A model generated the notes under the pieces. That model saw nothing but the letters and a program-made list of their open reading frames with translations, ran no database searches and was not told the DNA's origin. A DNA stretch of 64,000 nt from Salinarimonas chemoclinalis (GTDB taxonomy: Bacteria; Pseudomonadota; Alphaproteobacteria; Rhizobiales; Beijerinckiaceae). The stretch covers positions 111,513 to 175,512 of the forward strand of contig NZ_JBGMWH010000008.1 of the NCBI RefSeq assembly GCF_041514305.1, in the 5' to 3' direction. Shown piece by piece: positions 62,095-64,000 of the stretch; position 1 is the stretch's first letter; each line of letters begins with the position of its first letter. Made by a program: the position numbers and the translations under genes.

Positions 62095-62643
62095 TCACAC
62101 CCCCCTCAGCGCCCCCTCCGCCGTCTCCACCGGCATCAGCATCGTCTCCGCGTCCCCGTCTTCGAGGCGCACGAAGCCGAAGGCGGCGTAGAAGGCGCGG
62201 GCGCGGTCCTCCACGGCGCGGGCGACAACGGCGCGGATGCCGAGCTCGGCGCCCGTGGCGACGACGCGCTGGAGGGCGTCCATCAGGAGGTCGGCACCGA
62301 GCCCGCGGCCCTGCCAGGGCGAATCGACCGCGAGGCGGCGCAGGATCGCGACCGGGATCGGCGCGTCGCGGGGCTCCTCCCGCCGGTGGATCGTGCCGCG
62401 CGGGGAGCGGTCCGGCGCGACGACGAGGCCGGCCGCGAGGCAGAAGAACCCGGCCACCCGCCGCTCGGCGCAGACCGCGTAGGTACGCGCCCCGCGCGCG
62501 TCCCGCCGCAGCGCCCGGCGGCGGATCCACCCGTCGAGCACGGGATCGCCGCAGGCGAAGGCGCCGACGTCGCACTCGGTGGTGAGGCGTCCGGGGGCGG
62601 AGAGCGGCGCGCCCAGGAGCCTTTCGCCGACGGCCTTGTGCAT
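62095..62643 (-). CDS. GNAT-family acetyltransferase toxin (TacT-like)
   Basis: The 182-residue protein has a GNAT fold with the acetyl-CoA loop VDSPWQGRGLGADLLMDAL and the C-terminal RAFYAAFGFVRL, whose Tyr is the expected catalytic residue. The N-terminus (FACGDPVLDGWIRRRAL) is that of TacT/AtaT-type toxins that acetylate the amino acid on charged tRNA. It lies one base after the DUF1778 antitoxin gene, the standard order. Confidence 0.88.
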   Translation of the reverse strand: MHKAVGERLLGAPLSAPGRLTTECDVGAFACGDPVLDGWIRRRALRRDARGARTYAVCAERRVAGFFCLAAGLVVAPDRSPRGTIHRREEPRDAPIPVAILRRLAVDSPWQGRGLGADLLMDALQRVVATGAELGIRAVVARAVEDRARAFYAAFGFVRLEDGDAETMLMPVETAEGALRGV

Positions 62644-62644
62644 C

Positions 62645-62947
62645 TCACGCCTCCCAGGCCGGGCGCCGGCGCATCAGCGCCTGCAGGCGCGGATGGGCCG
62701 CGGGCGGGGTGTCGAGCGCCTCTAGGAAGGTGGTGTGCCGCTCCTCGTCGAGCGCGAACAGCCGCTCGTCGAGCAGCACGTCGACGGCGCGGGAGCGGGC
62801 GCTCTCCAGGATGAACTCCGAGCGCGTCTTGCCGAGCGACGAGGCGGCCTGGTCGATGAGGTCGCGAGTGCGCGCGGGCGCACGCACGTGGATCGTCGTC
62901 TCGCGGCGTACGCCCTCCGCGCGCGTCGCCCGTCTCGGGTCGTCCAT
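62645..62947 (-). CDS. DUF1778 ribbon-helix-helix antitoxin (TacA-like)
   Basis: The 100-residue protein starts at ATG 62947. The N-terminal ribbon-helix-helix reads ETTIHVRAPARTRDLIDQAASSLGKTRSEFILESAR; the C-terminal tail (LFALDEERHTTFLEALDTPP) wraps the toxin in this family. It normally represses its own operon. Longer frames upstream lack similarity. Confidence 0.9.
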   Translation of the reverse strand: MDDPRRATRAEGVRRETTIHVRAPARTRDLIDQAASSLGKTRSEFILESARSRAVDVLLDERLFALDEERHTTFLEALDTPPAAHPRLQALMRRRPAWEA

Positions 62948-63061
62948 GGCAGCCTCTTCCGGCGCGCGGGGATCGTCCCCATGTGTCGCGTCCAATTGAC
63001 ACAGCTTGCGTAAAGTCCGCCCGCTCGTCAACACATCTCACGTTCGGGAAAATGGCCCGGT

Positions 63062-63958
63062 CTACGGCGCGCCCAGGAAGGGCACGAGCGCCGCCAACAA
63101 CGCATCCGGCGCCTCCTCCTGCAGGAGGTGGCCGCAGGGCAGCGCGCCGCCGCGGACGTCGTCCGCGCGCTCGCGCCAGGTGGCGAGCACGTCGTAGAGC
63201 GCGCCGACGGTGCCCTTCGCGCCCCACAGGGCCAGCAGCGGGGCCGCGACGCGCCGGCCGGCGGCCGCGTCGGCGCGGTCGTGCTCGAGATCGATCGTCG
63301 CCGCCGCGCGGTAGTCCTCGCAGATGGCGTGGATTCCGGCGGGGTCGTCGTAGCAGCGCAGGTACTCGGCGACGAGCCGCTCCTCGGGGATGCCGGGCGT
63401 GCGGCTCTGGCCGGCGAGGTGGTGGCGCAGGTAGAATTCGGGGTCGGCGCCGATCATCCGCTCCGGCAGCGGATGCGGCTGGATCAGGAAGAACCACCAG
63501 AAGTAGCGCGTCGCGAAGGCGCGGTCCGTGCGCTCGTACATCGTCAGCGTCGGCGCGATGTCGAGGACGGCGAGGCGCGCGACGGCGTCGGGATGATCGA
63601 GCGCCAAGCGGTGCGCCACCCGCCCGCCGCGGTCGTGGCCGACGACGGCGAAGCGCCAATGGCCCAGCGCGCGCATCACGGCGACCTGGTCGCGCGCCAT
63701 CGCCCGCTTGGAATAGGGCGCGTGATCGGGGGTGGAGGGCGGCCTGGCGCTGTCGCCGTAGCCGCGCAGGTCGCTCGCGACGACGGTGAAACGCTCGGCG
63801 AGCGCGGGGGCGACCCGGTACCAGGTGGCGCAGGTCTGCGGGTGGCCGTGCAGCAGAAGCAGCGGCGGGCCGGAGCCGGCAACACGCACGTTGACCTGGA
63901 TCCCCGGCTCGGTCTCGATGCGGTGCGTGGCGAAGCCGGGGAGGAGATCGTCGGTCAT
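63062..63958 (-). CDS. alpha/beta-fold hydrolase, haloacetate-dehalogenase-like
   Basis: The 298-residue protein resembles fluoroacetate/haloacetate dehalogenases. The oxyanion stretch is LLLLHGHPQTCATWYRVAP, the nucleophile Asp109 is in VVGHDRGGRVAHR with carboxylate-binding Arg110 and Arg113, the acid Asp133 in VLDIAPT and the catalytic His277 in CGHLLQEE. At the halide pocket, where fluoroacetate dehalogenases have His-Trp, this protein has Trp154-Trp155. A true dehalogenase is therefore doubtful; an epoxide or other hydrolase is possible. The 42 bases beyond its start show no further gene. Confidence 0.85.
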   Translation of the reverse strand: MTDDLLPGFATHRIETEPGIQVNVRVAGSGPPLLLLHGHPQTCATWYRVAPALAERFTVVASDLRGYGDSARPPSTPDHAPYSKRAMARDQVAVMRALGHWRFAVVGHDRGGRVAHRLALDHPDAVARLAVLDIAPTLTMYERTDRAFATRYFWWFFLIQPHPLPERMIGADPEFYLRHHLAGQSRTPGIPEERLVAEYLRCYDDPAGIHAICEDYRAAATIDLEHDRADAAAGRRVAAPLLALWGAKGTVGALYDVLATWRERADDVRGGALPCGHLLQEEAPDALLAALVPFLGAP

Positions 63959-64000
63959 TCGCGCCTCGGCGACCCGGGGATCGTCATCGTCGCTCGAACC

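Overview
The window is a single stretch of a very GC-rich chromosome from an alphaproteobacterium. The gene set points to the Hyphomicrobiales, near Methylobacteriaceae or Salinarimonas-like lineages: a PodJ-type polarity protein, the ethylmalonyl-CoA pathway pair ecm/ccr, an rpoN-hpf-ptsN block, a Zur regulator, a Tad pilus-type protein and Ku/LigD end joining. This placement is inferred from gene content and protein style; no rRNA gene is present to confirm it. Almost all of the window is ordinary housekeeping chromosome. There is no prophage, complete insertion sequence or CRISPR array. Because of the GC content most genes have long antisense open frames, which I left out.

Layout. 1-9220: a partial PodJ-like SEL1/coiled-coil protein, a secreted SEL1 protein translationally coupled to a divergent ThiE-like protein, small membrane proteins (DUF2798, DUF533, DUF2254) and Zur. 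9306-14466: two RNA methyltransferases, a cysteine-cluster protein, and the grxD-bolA-purL block. 14645-18527: a TadG-like pilus protein and rpoN-hpf-ptsN. 18848-26577: malate synthase G, an HtrA-type protease, a small membrane protein and a fused indolepyruvate ferredoxin oxidoreductase. 27295-34116: a GGDEF protein, a lipoprotein, a degenerate ThDP-fold protein, a mercuric-reductase-like flavoprotein with a Tat-exported YHS protein, and LrgA/LrgB. 34234-39822: tRNA-Leu(GAG), a solitary FliN-like protein, lipB, a CaiB-type CoA transferase, DUF1499, a LysM protein and a LOG-family protein. 39857-43386: divergent ecm and ccr. 43387-44525: a decayed toxin-antitoxin region. 44526-49537: trpF-trpB-X-trpA-xseA, with an extra coiled-coil gene X inside the trp operon. 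49877-54728: glk, then ku-ligD. 54772-63958: kup, tesB, a UbiH-type hydroxylase, ligA, a TacA/TacT-like toxin-antitoxin pair and an alpha/beta hydrolase.

How the genes work together. glcB, ecm and ccr belong to acetyl-CoA (C2) assimilation through the ethylmalonyl-CoA pathway, with malate synthase consuming the glyoxylate. rpoN, hpf and ptsN form the familiar nitrogen/stationary-phase block. ku and ligD form a two-gene non-homologous end-joining operon. The trp genes make tryptophan from phosphoribosylanthranilate onward.

The most interesting signals are non-coding or degenerate. (1) Eight GANTC sites, the CcrM methyltransferase target in Alphaproteobacteria, lie in 90 bp directly upstream of ku-ligD, seven of them 9-12 bp apart. 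(2) A BrnT toxin is split into a C-terminal half after ccr and an N-terminal half before xseA, with one intact antitoxin, one antitoxin remnant and a duplicated 3' end of ccr between them. (3) Two families of intergenic inverted repeats are present, one copy nested inside longer repeats. (4) A ThDP-enzyme homologue has lost its cofactor motifs. (5) CtrA-like sites lie upstream of the podJ-like and fliN-like genes.
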